Shown piece by piece: positions 36,731 through 47,389 of a stretch of DNA of 64,000 nt. Below the pieces are notes generated by a model. It was not told where the DNA came from. It did not search any database and saw only the letters and a program-made list of their open reading frames with translations. Source of the stretch: Ischnura elegans (lineage: Eukaryota; Arthropoda; Insecta; Odonata; Coenagrionidae); assembly GCF_921293095.1 (NCBI RefSeq), contig NC_060248.1, positions 131,204,972 through 131,268,971 on the forward strand, read 5' to 3'. Numbering within the stretch: the stretch's first letter is position 1; each line of letters opens with the position of its first letter. Position numbers and translations under genes: made by a program.

Positions 36731-37480
36731 CATTGAAGGAGGGTGTCCGACTCGAACTCTGGTTCGGTACAGGGGGTTTAAATCAGCGGAAAGAGAGACC
36801 TCATTCCCTCTAGAATAACACAAAGTTTTTATTCTTACGTTTTGAAAGATGGGCGCTAGACAGCTCTCGACGTTCACTTGTCTCCCGCAGAGGGGTGGAA
36901 TCCCTCCGACAGTCCCACTCGCAATGGCCCACCCCTACTATTCCAGGCCGCCTCCCAGTCGCCGCAAAATCAACCCCTCTCTCCGTTCCGTTCCCTCATT
37001 GACTGGGCTTTTGGCCCTTGCATTTAGCTTGCTGCATCTGTGCGTCTTCAGACCCATTAAAAATAGAGGTTAAAGATAATTGAATAATTTATTGAGCCGT
37101 GACAATAAAGTAAAGTATATTCACTTGAACATTAAGAAATTAGGTCACAGACCTAATTGAATACCATTGTATTTTTTGAAAATTATGAGGCAATTCTTCG
37201 TTTTCAAACATGAGGCATTCGTAGTCTTCAGCATTTTGGAACGTGCCCTTGGCACTTAATTAGCATTGGAGAATTAGTCTTTAATTTGCATTGGAGAATA
37301 AATCTCGACATAGGGGACATGACTGTTCAAGCGTGTAAGGGACCAGTATTTACCTTTCCAGTGTAAGTGAAGGAGAAAAGGAAAGAAAGTCTTCTAGTGA
37401 GCGTGTGCATTGCACTATTAAAATTAGGAAGAATTAAAATTAATTACTTGATGATGAATTTCCCTAAAGTTTTATAGTTC
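36731..37480. other. Unassigned spacer
   Basis: No gene or repeat is recognised between the polymerase-B relic and the 3' end of the Jockey-like LINE. Frames at 36849-37073 have no family resemblance. Confidence 0.5.
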
Positions 37481-37625
37481 TAAAATTAAACTTAAAAACT
37501 AATCGGCTTTACAAGGCGCCGGCAGGTGGCCAAATGTCGGTCCACTGCAATCTAATACTAATTAATGAGTTTTGAATGCGTATGCCTTTTTTTCTGAGAG
37601 GATTACTTAATTTCATTTATATAAT

Positions 37626-37745
37626 TTTTTGTGGGCTCGTGCCTCTTGTCGTATTTTGTATATTTTTTTTCGTGGGCAGCTGCCTCTTTTTTGTTTAATT
37701 TTGTTTATATTTTTTTGTGGGCATTTGCCTCTTTTCTGTTTTTTA
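37626..37745 (-). repeat. Three 3' UTR repeats with GGGC-n4-GCC hairpins
   Basis: The motif TTTTTTGTGGGCNNNNGCCTCTT occurs at about 37626, 37666 and 37716, separated by A/T-rich spacers. In RNA sense each reads GAGGC-n4-GCCCAC with an A-rich flank. The four central bases differ in the three copies while the flanks are kept. It lies in the 3' UTR of the Jockey-like LINE. Confidence 0.75.
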
Positions 37746-37980
37746 ATAAACTTTTTTTTAATTAGTTTTATTCAATATTTTGTTATTTTGTTAAGTAATC
37801 CTGTATGTATTAGGGTTTTGAGTTTTCCAATACAATTTGATTTTTCTTACATTTAATTTACAACCGGCTGATTGAGCTGATTGCTCTCTCATAAGTTGGT
37901 TGTTTTGACTTGCGATTGTTCTACATTACATGATATTTAAAATTAAATTAGAGCGAAAGATGATAGGAAAGAACTCGGTT

Positions 37981-40640
37981 TTAGCGAGTTAGAATTTCTT
38001 GTGTAAGTCTGTAGCTTTTGAAGCGTTTTCTTGGTGCTGGATTATTCCAGAGATCTTTTGTAAGCGTGTTTCGTGGAAGAGAGTTCTTTAGTCTTACAGC
38101 TTGCGACCGAATGAACTCGTGGATAGTTGGTACTCTGTGTGCGTTTCTGATTTCTTTCATTGGAACGAGTCGGGATTGGTTTGTGATGTAGCGCAAGGTT
38201 TTATTTTGGTACTGTTCTAAGCGTTTCCTGTTCTGTAGGGAAGTATTGCCGAATACTTCGCACCCGTACAGCAGCCTTGGTCTGATAATACTTTTGTATA
38301 GAGTAACCTTGTCTCGTCGCGAGATTTGCGAGCGAGAATTTAGTAATGAAGCCATAGAGGCTCTTGCTGCATTGGCTGATTTAAGGGCCTGCTGTACGTG
38401 TGTGTTCCAAGTGAGTTTTTGATCGAAGTGTATCCCTAAGAATTTGTGTGATTTATCCATTGGTATTGGGAGGGAGTTGAAGGTTAGGTTTTTGGAGACA
38501 GAATTTCTCGTTTTTCTTCCGAAAGCAACGACTTTGCTCTTGGTGACGTTAATCGTAACTTTGGAAGCGAGAGTCAACTTATCAAGGAGAGAAAGATGGG
38601 TTTGTAGCTTGCGAATGGCGTAGTTGCCATGCCAAGATTGCGCCGCAATAGCTGTATCGTCGGCGAACATGAAAGTTTGAGTTTGTGGAGAAGAAGGAAG
38701 ATCATTGACGTATAGGTTGAAGAGGGTTGGGGAGAGGATGGCGCCTTGCGGTACGCCGCAGTTCGTTTCTCTTACTGTTGATAGAGCACTGCCTTCTGTG
38801 ACTCTAATCGATCTCGCGTGCAAGAAACTCATGATAAGTTTCACGAGATGAGGCGGGATTTTAGCCCGGCAAAGCTTCAGAATGAGGCCTTTGTGCCACA
38901 CTTGGTCGAAGGCCTTGGCGACGTCTAGGTAAACCACAGCCGTGTACATACGTCGTTGAAAACCCTGGGAAATGAATTCGGCTAGTCGAAGGGCTTGGAG
39001 CGTCGTGGAGAGTCCTTCACGGAAACCCATTTGCTCCGGTCGTAGTAAGTCGGTTGTCCGTAGGTAATTGTCAAGACGGTTTTTGATGACTTTCTCAAGG
39101 AGTTTGGAGAGGTTGGAAAGTAAGAAAATTGGTCTGCGGTTAAGTGGTAATGAAGGATCTTTTCCGGGTTTTGGGATAAGGAATACTTTTGCCACTTTCC
39201 ATTGTTTTGGAAAGTGACTGGCGGCTAGGCAACTGTTGAACAGATGCACTAAATGAAGGATTAAAGGTCGGGTAGAGAAAAGGAGTTGTCTGTTTGAAAT
39301 ATTATCTAGGCCGGCTGCCTTTTTGGGATTGATATATTTCAAATAAAGTCTTAGTTCCGTCTCAGTCACGGGAGTGAAGGGCGGTGTGGGAAGGTTTTCA
39401 AGCGCGTCATAGACGGCTTCTGCTTCCCAGTCATCGTCAGTCTGTTTCCAGTCGTCTTTCAAAGTCATGGCAGCCTGAAAGGCGTCAGCTAAGATTTCTG
39501 CCTTGTCCGTTTCATCGTGAATAAGCATATCATTTTGTCGTAATGGGGTGCATGGTGTTCTTTTTTTTGTCAGTGCTCGAGACATTTTCCAAATGGAATT
39601 GTCCGATACTGCCAAACTGTCTATTTTTTCGTGCCATTGGCGCCTTCTGTGCGCACTAATTTCTTTCTTCACTTAATTAGCGAAGCAATTGTAGCGTCTT
39701 TTGTCCGTTGCGTCTCGTCTCCTCATCCATGCCCTTCGGGCTCGGTTGCGTTCCGTAATGAGATCGTGGATGAATGGTGGTAAGGTGTGGTAGTTATTGG
39801 AAGGTTTATGATACGGAAGGGAAGCGAGAGCGAGCGCATCTTGGAGCTTTGATGTAATAAGTTCAACGTGCTCTTCGATGGCTGCTGGGGTTTGGGTTTA
39901 TGGGGGTGGAAGGTTGGAGAAGGAATGATGACAGTGGTCTGCGTAATACTGCCAATTTGTTTTATTAATTGATGACGGGATGATCTCATCAGGCGCACAC
40001 CAAATGTCAGTTTGGATGGGAAAGTGATCACTTGCAATGTCAGTCAATACTTAGGGAGTGGAAAGGTTTCGGATATTTTTTGTCAGGCAGAAATCTAAGA
40101 TATCATTTCCCCGGGTATCAATGTGCGTCGCCGATAGCGGCACTTCGACATTAAACTGGCCATCAGAACAAAGTTCGTGGAGAACTTTGCCACGCGAGTT
40201 AGTGCGTCGACAGCCCCATTCCTCATGCTTTGAGTTCCAGTCGCCGGCAGCAATGATTTGCTTGTCGGCGTTGAGTAAGAAAGTACTTCATCGGGAAAAA
40301 TGTTTTTTGACGCAGGTTGGTACACAGAATAGATATAAAGGTTGCCCGTTGGAGTTGGAATGGAAATACCAATGGATTGAAGAGTGCTAAGGGAGTTTGT
40401 CGGCAATGCTTTATGTTTTATTGATGATTTAACTGCGATCAGTACTCCGCCAGGTTTGTTGGAGACGTCTCGCCGATATGTTTTGAAATTTGGAATGTGA
40501 AATGTCATTTTTTGCGATAGATCCTGAAGGGCGACTACATCAAAGATGCCAGTGGAAATAAAGTTTAAAACTCATGCTGTCGGCTTCGGATGCCGTTGCA
40601 ATTCCAGCAGAGTAAAGAAATGTTGCCGAGTCGATTATGA
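37981..40640 (-). pseudogene. Jockey-like ORF2: APE endonuclease and reverse transcriptase
   Basis: The endonuclease starts with WNCNGIRSRQHEF near 40610. It continues with GGVLIAVKSSIKHKA, a degenerate GDWN block (AAGDWNSKHEEWG) and SDHFP, with frameshifts or stops near 40550, 40285, 40040 and 39900. From 39672 an uninterrupted 563-residue frame carries the RT: IPKPGKDP, FREGLSTTLQALRL, YLDVAKAFDQVWH, GVPQGAILSPTLFNLY and the catalytic FADD (TFMFADDTAIA), then the thumb and YGCEVFG. There is no RNase H, as expected for Jockey. The RT half looks functional in sequence; the endonuclease half does not. Confidence 0.88.
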
Positions 40641-42118
40641 TTCATTGTCAAGCAGTGCGCACATCTGCTTGAGAAGAAACATTTTCTTCTCAGTTGGTGT
40701 CTTTAGAAGACTTAATTTTTCAGTAATTTGCGTGAAGAAGGAAAAGAGATCAGAGGTTTCGGGAGAAGCGTTCTGATTGGTCGGGCTCGAAGAAGGGATT
40801 GGTTGGGTTGGTGGGTTTAGTTTTGTTGGTTTAAGAGGTGGATATGCTTCTTGGTTCATTGTCGAACCGCGAAGCCTAGGATTTGAAGTAGGTTTTGGAG
40901 CAGGAATGAAAGAGGGTTTTGTCGTTTTCGCGGCACGCGCTGTCAGTCGCTTCGCTTCGAACTTGAATGCGAAGCATCCGCGATAGTTGGCGGTGTGTTT
41001 ACCTTCACAATTGACGCACTTCGCGTCGAGTGGTTTTTCCTTAAACACTCAGCAGTGTCATGCATCCCGGCGCACTTCACACAACGGGCCTGAGTGTTAC
41101 AGTAATTTTTATTGTGTCCGAATCCCTGGCATCTGTGGCATTGCAGAACTCCCTTAGGCTTGGTGTATCGTTCTACTTTAACTCGCATGGCCAGCAAGTA
41201 AAAAGATTCCCCTATTGGGAGCAATTGAGAGTTTGTTTCTAGTATGACTTGGTAGACGGGCGTGAGTCGCCGCGCTACCGACGTTTTGCCTGCGGCACGA
41301 TCAGCAGTTGTTGGTCGTGTCGTTGTCAATTGAATCACATTTTTCACCTGAAACCCTTTTCTATCGAGGGCTGTCTTGACAGCGTCGGCAGGCGTTGATG
41401 CAAGTAAATTGCGAATTGCAAACTGTGGTGCCTTGTCTGAAGGCATTTGGTACGTTGTGAATTCTGACTTTAATTCGCGCAAAATTTCTCGTGCTTTATG
41501 GTAATCATCAGGGTTTGCACATTGAATTTGGATCGCCGATGCCCCTTTCAAGTTACATTTTGGCGGCACCGTGAGGGATTTTTCCAGAGCCTCTGAAATC
41601 GGGAGCCATTGCTGGACTACATGAACCACAAAAGGCGGTACTCTAATCGTTTTTGCAGCCACCTGTGTGGCTTCAACGTTTCCCTTCTGATTAATCTGAG
41701 ATTGAGAATTATCATTTGATTCTGAGTCTTGAGCCGAGTGCTCCTGGCCTCGCTGAGAGCTCATCAGTGGCGAAAATTGATTGTCAATGACAGTAGTCGG
41801 GCTAACTAAGCGAGCTCTTTTATGAGCCGCATTCCTACTTTTGACGAGGGTGAAGCCCTCGTCGTCTTGGCCATGCGATGTTTGCGTCGGGGTATGTGTC
41901 GGCACTGTTTGTGCGACCGGGGGACAAGATTTATTGCATTCGGTGGATTGGTTCGCGGCCCTCTTAAGGGCCGCCATTCGATGTTTTGCCGCTGCAGCGG
42001 CTGCTGCGGCGGCGGCAGGCGATGGCGTCGAAGGCGGCGTCGTTTCCGCGGTCATCTCAATGGCGGCGTTGTCTCCTGGCGACGCCGGCGAGTAGTCGTT
42101 AGCCGCCATGGTTTCCAA
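40635..42118 (-). pseudogene. Jockey-like ORF1 (Gag-like, CCHC zinc knuckles), one frameshift
   Basis: From the ATG at 42118 a 391-codon frame encodes an Ala-rich start, a polar region, an RRM-like or esterase-free core, then CHRCQGFGHNKNYC and CVKCAGMHDTAEC knuckles. At about 41047 the frame shifts, and the second frame supplies CVNCEGKHTANYRGC and a Pro/Lys-rich tail ending at 40635. This is the usual Gag-like nucleic-acid chaperone that packages LINE RNA. The single frameshift is probably a disabling mutation; a programmed shift is possible but unsupported. Confidence 0.85.
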
Positions 42119-42599
42119 GCGGCCAAGTTAGCGGCCAAAGCGACCTGGGATTGTCACCGGGTGAAAGGCGACACCCGTGAGTGATAACCGTGGAGCCTGA
42201 GCCCGAAAGTAGGATCGTGCTCAGTCTGCCGCGGCCCCACGGGCGCCCTTTTAGTGACGGGAAGGTTATCGGTGCGTCGTCGTCGGCGTCGTTGCTGGCG
42301 TCGTCTTCATTTGCAGCTCTCGCTTCGTTGTCTCGCGCGTAGCCTCGCGCGGGGGCCACTAAAGTGGCCGTTGTGTTGTCAGCAAGCTGACGGTTAAGCA
42401 ATGGAGACGTTTAGCATTGAAGAATAATGTTTGGTCGTTGGCCTGCGGCCAACCGAAGTCTCGACAGCGTCGTGGCGTAGCTGGGTGGCAGTAGATCAAG
42501 CTAGAAGTCTCTAAACCGGCGTAACTCCAACCCCTCTCTCCCAAAAGACTTTCCCTTTTATATCCCTCCAAGAGGGGTCGTCAGTATAGGGGAAAGAAG

Positions 42600-42972
42600 A
42601 AAAGGGAAAGGAGGGGAAGGTTTCTCTTGAACATTCTAGGCGCCCTTTGACCATCACGCGCCCTGCGCTCGCCTGTGCGCCTGGTCATCCGCGGCCGACG
42701 ATCAGCATCTGAGAGAAAGGAGGGAGTGCCCGCGGGGAGGGGGTGAGGGAGAAGGAGAATCTATGACTGGTCTAGGACTTCGCCTTCTCACGTGCTGATC
42801 GCTCAGCCCTGTGTCATAGACCCAAGACTTTACGAAACTTCGCGGAAGGGAAGGGGATGAGATAAGAGAGAGGAAAATTTTGGGAGTTCGCGGAAAATTC
42901 GTGATGCTGCCTTTACCTTATATTTCCTGATATTCTGAGAAGCGGAATATCACAATACTCCCACCCCATTAA
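42600..42972 (-). repeat. Possible 3' LTR with polypurine tract of an Env-bearing retroelement
   Basis: On the - strand a purine tract (AATGGGGTGGGAGTA) at about 42954-42970 is followed by TGTGATATTCCGCTTCTCAG. This is the layout of a polypurine tract directly before a TG-starting LTR, and it lies downstream of the Env-like frames. A second LTR copy is not found in the window, so the far end is a guess. Confidence 0.35.
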
Positions 42973-43528
42973 AATTAGTCTGCCCCTTCACTGGGCTGAC
43001 TACATTTTCTTTTCTAATTATTGCTCCGTGTTAAGTTAAAAATTTTCCGCGGCGAGAGCTGCCTGTGCACCCAAGATATTACAGTTAAATATAAACATTA
43101 CATAGTAGTACCTTTTTTTTGTTAGACAGTTTATAATGCTTTCTTTGATAAATGTTAAGCACATACCCCTGCAATCTTAATTTAAAATTAATTTTTCTCC
43201 TTTTTTCATGGTAGCTAAGCCTTTGGAGCTCTGAAATCGAATTCTTTACTTTAATTGTGCAATTGACTTAAGTTAACTTTCAGAAGGAAGAATGAAGAAA
43301 AAAAACCCATAAGCGTTCATCAACACACATATTACCAAAAATTAATCCCTTATTCTCTCTTGCCCTAGTAATAAGGTTACACTCACAATCACACATGTTT
43401 ATACAGTTGAAATCACTACTAATTTATCTATTTGGGACACATATATTTCTGGTAAATACAAAACACTGAGCACTAAACAGTTTGTCTTCCACAGCTCGTT
43501 TCTTGTCTTCCTTCTTACGCGGCCTCAG
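42973..43528. other. A/T-rich non-coding stretch downstream of the Env relic
   Basis: No frame or repeat is recognised. It may be untranslated sequence of the Env-bearing element. Confidence 0.45.
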
Positions 43529-43924
43529 CCGGTCCACTTGGGGAAGGGTGGGAATGTGGCACTGGGGGGATCCTGGAACACCTCGTGCACCACCGATATA
43601 TGGGCCACCGCCGTCAACACTTGCACCGTAGCCGCCTCCGCAATCTCGCCGTGGCCTCCATCCTGCCTCCGGGACTCAGGGGGCGTATGGTTATGGTGCC
43701 TCTAATATACATCTTAGTGTGCTGGATACTTACTGGTGGCTAGGCCGGTCCGCAGTCATCCGAGGAAGGTTACGAGGGAAGATACCCTGCTTATCTACCG
43801 ATACCTCCGTTATGTCCGCGTCACCGGGCTGAATCATCTTCTTCCCCTTCCGCGGGGCCTGATCGCCTTCCTCGACCTTTCTCTTTATCGAGCTCGAAAC
43901 TCCTTGGCCATTAGCGTTGGTCAT
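43529..43924 (-). CDS. Unrecognised two-part small ORF beside the Env relic
   Basis: The first part (ATG at 43924 to about 43732) encodes about 64 residues with a Lys/Arg-rich KRKVEEGDQAPRKGKK motif that could act as a nuclear localisation signal. It ends at CACCA|GTAAGTATCC, which resembles a donor site. A second open segment in another frame (about 43697 to a TGA at 43529) encodes about 55 residues rich in His, Ala, Val and Pro. If spliced from GTAAGT to an AG at about 43698, the intron would be only 34 bp, which is suspiciously short; an indel is the alternative. I do not recognise the protein. By position it could be an accessory gene of the Env-bearing element. Confidence 0.3.
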
Positions 43925-44209
43925 CCCTTATCTTGGCGCGTAACCATACCCTCGTTCTCTCTCTGCTTTTTATAACTGCAATTATTAAAATACATTCATT
44001 TATCAAATGGTTGATTAATAGGTAGACTTACGGTCAGTAAATAAAATACTCGTGCTTTATTAAATTCATTAGGAAATTGTGAGAATAAACATCCACATAT
44101 ATGTTTTTTTAAAACACGGTAATTGTCTTAAAACTTATAAGCATCTTCCCATCTCTTTAATTCCAATACTAATTTTGAGCGGCCTAACTAACGTTATGAC
44201 ATCACATTA

Positions 44210-45376
44210 CTAGTAGATTGTCGTACTCATGCCGCCGTCGCCTTGGGGCTCCCTTTCACTTTCTTTTGGAGTCGCCTCTATGGCCCTTATCTCTGCAGGT
44301 GGTCTAACCGCAACTTTCCTTGATTTTAAAACCATAATCCCCGCTCCGCACACTATACCTCCCGTGAGGACAATACCTGTCATAATATAAATTATTCTTT
44401 CCCAGTTAGCCACGAAGGGGTATGCGCGGGGTATTTGTATTTCTTTTCCTTCCATTACCTGATGCACCTCTTTCATTAACCTGCGCATTTTATTCAGCGG
44501 GAGCCCTTCGTGGGGCGGATATGCCATTCGCGCCTGAGTGTATAGTTCCTCGAGCTGAGCCCGCCTCCCAGGTATGTCTAGCAATTCCAGCTTCATGCCT
44601 ACCGTTGAAAATACTTCGGTTACGGCTGGCGTTACTATTTCTCGAGCCTGGAGGGGGTGTTCTTCTATCTGGTTTGAATGCCCGAGTAATAAATGGCCCT
44701 CAATATATGCACTACAGCGCGGAGGCAATTTATAGACCCCCGTCCCCTTCACCTGGGTTTCCATTACCTTCTCCTCTTCGGAACGGGAGGAGCATCTGCA
44801 CTAGGCGACTCGGGCGCGGCACGCTATATATCCACACATCACTCCCCTTTGCGCGATAGTATACCGCGCGAGGGTTTTTTAGGACACGGATATCACACCC
44901 TGCTTCTTCCCCTTTCGCCGTCCCTACAAATAGCGAATACAAGCACGATGAAGGTGGATACTCTGTGACCTGTCTACGTGGGGGTGGCATATCATGAGGG
45001 GCCCTGGTTGACAGGAGCGTATGTCCTCCTCCCCCAGCACCATATGGTTCAGGTGATCGCTTGGCAGGGCCAAATACGGATTTTCTGGGCGTAATTCGAT
45101 GGAATAGTCCAGTCGCGGCTCCCAGACCGGTATTGGGACGGCCCGATACCAAGAGAACATTCTATTTAGGGCTTGTAATGGTATTTCGATTAACAATCTC
45201 AGGCTCCCACCTGCACATAGGGGGGTCACTCTTGTGGTGCGGTAAAATGAATGCATCGTATCAAGCCGGACGGGAGACAAAAAATTAGTTCCTGGCGCTA
45301 ATCGGTGACTTATTTGTACAAAACCGATGGTGTTACTTGGGAGAAAATTCCTTCTATATGCCAGTAATGCCAGCAC
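44210..45376 (-). pseudogene. Retroelement envelope-like glycoprotein remnant
   Basis: Three overlapping - strand frames (45376-44924, 45152-44730 and 44764-44210) appear to be one protein broken by frameshifts near 44945 and 44770. The last frame has a clear transmembrane segment (IIYIMTGIVLTGGIVCG) followed by a short basic, Pro/Glu-rich cytoplasmic tail, and upstream cysteines are spaced as in an ectodomain. This is the layout of envelope glycoproteins captured by insect Gypsy or BEL/Pao retroelements. I cannot say which viral class it came from. Pol and Gag are not present to its right, where a LINE 5' end begins. Confidence 0.45.
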
Positions 45377-46139
45377 CAGTAATCATTTAGAGATTCCCTG
45401 AGGGGTTCACAGATGAAAGCTCGTGAAATTGGTCTCAAAACTGCTAGGAAGCCAGCCTCAAAATGGTCACATCATTGCCACAGTATTCTCTAATCCCACC
45501 CCCCCCCCCCGCACGGAGGGAAGAGAGTAATATCTTCCTTTATAGAGCCGCGCCCCCACGGACCCGAGCCCACCGAGGAGACAAGCTCGTTAAAAAAAAC
45601 CCCGTCGCTCGCTCGGATAGGGTCCAGACAGCATGTGACTCTGCTGTTCTGAGAAGCCGTAACATCTGGCGTCCAGAATCACCCACGTGTTTGCCGTGCG
45701 TGGAGACCCGTACGTGGGGGAGAAGGGGATCCTGGTGGGTGAGCTCTCCGGCACCCAGCTGGGCATCGGAAACCCGGTATGGGCCGGAGTTCAACACCCC
45801 ACTTCGGCCCTGGATTCCCCGCAAAACGGGCGGCCGAGAAGATCCCAGCTCGGTCAATCGGCTCCTGGCGTCTGGGAGCTTGGCGGCTCTTTCCGAGCGT
45901 ACGCCAGGACGGGTTAGTGCTATAGTTAGAGATATGGGGGTCTCCGTAGGGCGGCCGAAGGCGTGTGGGTTCGGAGGGCACCCGCGCTGGAGGTTCTAAC
46001 CCGAAAGAGGCCTCCTATCGAAGGTTCCTATATCCCTTGGGTAGCCCTGGCGACCACACCGGATCTCGGTGTGGCGTCCCGAATGTGTGGCTCCGTGGTG
46101 GGTGGGGAGCTCAGGGGATGAATTTTTCTTTACGCATTC
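45377..46139 (+). other. GC-rich leader, probably containing the 5' UTR of the downstream LINE
   Basis: A C10-12 run at about 45498-45510 marks the end of the Env-type sequence. From about 45690 (GTGCGTGGAGACCCGTACGT) the sequence becomes GC-rich and continues without break to the ORF1 ATG at 46140. This looks like an internal-promoter type LINE 5' UTR. Overlapping open frames in this stretch follow its GC content and are not supported as genes. Confidence 0.45.
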
Positions 46140-47329
46140 ATGGAGACTATCAATCTTCCTCCAACTAAAAGATCCCGCCCGGAAACGGACGGAGGAGTAA
46201 ATATAACTTCCGCTTGCCGCAGATATCTTGTGATGAAATGTGTAAACAAATGGGAGACCCTTACTAAGGTGTCACCTTTCTTAATACGGAGAGTCCTTTC
46301 AGCAACGGTGACTGGTGACCTAAAATCCGCCAAAAAATTAAGAGACGGAACGCTTCTAATACAGACAACAAACGAAGCACAAAGTGAAAAATTACTCGCA
46401 TTAGAGAAATTTAATAATATCCCTGTCAAGGTTCAAGTGCACCGCACCCTTAACACTTGCCGGGGTGTAATCAGCAACTATGACCTCCTCTACGTGTCCG
46501 ATGATGAAATTAAGACGGAGATGGCTCCACAAGGCGTAATAGACTGTCGCCGATTAAAAATTAAAAGGAACGGCGAGCTGATAAATAGCACATCTGTAAT
46601 CCTAACATTCTCACGCGACGCACTTCCCAAAAGGTATATGTGGGCTACGAATCTGTGTCAGTTCCACCATTCATCCCCAGTCCTATGCGATGCTTCCAAT
46701 GCCAGCGTTTCGGCCACATCGCTACAAGATGCCAGGGCAAGGCCACCTGCCCACGCTGTGGCAAAGATAAACATGACGGTGATTCCTGCACCTCAGATCC
46801 ATCCTGCGTCAATTGCGAGGGTACACACCCAGTGTACGCCCGTGATTGTCCAAAAATGATGGAAGAGAAGAAAATCATGGAAATCAAGACTGTGGAGAAG
46901 TTACCCTATTTTGAAACCCGCAAAACATTCAGAACGTTAATGGCACCTACCTTTTCAAGATCGTACGCTGCAGTAGTAGACACCTCAGTTAATAATAATA
47001 ATAACAATGTAAGCCAAGGAAACAAAAAGAACGTGAAAGAGAGCAAAGCAACGGACAACAGCAACAACCAAGCCAAACCGGATAAGGCTACTAAACCGGT
47101 AACAAAGAACATTCCGACAGGAAAAAATGACGCCGTGTTGGATTCTTCGAAGAAGAACGCCAACTCAGGCACCACCGGGACCACGCAAAACAAGCGTGGG
47201 AAGTCCCAGTCCCCCAGTCCATCTGGTAAGGCTATACATAGCCTACCAGAATCCATGGATGAAGATGATATCTCGGAGTCAGAGATAAACCGGGCGAAGG
47301 CTAAGGAGAAGAGACGCTTTAAGCGTTGA
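46140..47329 (+). pseudogene. LINE ORF1 (Gag-like with CCHC knuckles), one frameshift
   Basis: The ATG at 46140 opens a frame with an N-terminal PPTKRSRP basic motif and an RRM-like core (GTLLIQTTNEAQSEKLL) that breaks near 46637. The next frame carries CFQCQRFGHIATRC, CPRCGKDKHDGDSC and CVNCEGTHPVYARDC knuckles. An Asn/Lys/Ser-rich linker and a basic tail follow, ending at the TGA at 47327-47329. It would coat the LINE RNA. The frameshift makes this copy inactive unless bypassed. Confidence 0.85.
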
Positions 47330-47389
47330 GTCTCCCTCTAGCCTAGTGACCCAGTTTTAGTTCATTTATTTAACTTATTCCCTATTTTA

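Larger units (their letters stand above)
37481..42590 (-). mobile_element. Jockey-like non-LTR retrotransposon, near full length
   Basis: A - strand unit with 5' UTR (about 42590-42119), ORF1, ORF2 and a 3' UTR with three hairpin-bearing repeats. ORF1 and ORF2 overlap or abut near 40640. Only a few frameshifts and stops separate it from an intact copy, so it is fairly young. Both end points are approximate: no clean target duplication or long A tail was found by eye. Confidence 0.75.

Noticed and set aside
41822-42184. 120-codon Arg-rich + strand frame
   Set aside because: It is the antisense of the Ala-rich start of the Jockey-like ORF1 and has no independent support.
45463-45999. 178-codon + strand frame and overlapping - strand frames in GC-rich sequence
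   Set aside because: High GC content suppresses stops in all frames. The stretch reads continuously into the LINE ORF1 and is better explained as its 5' UTR.
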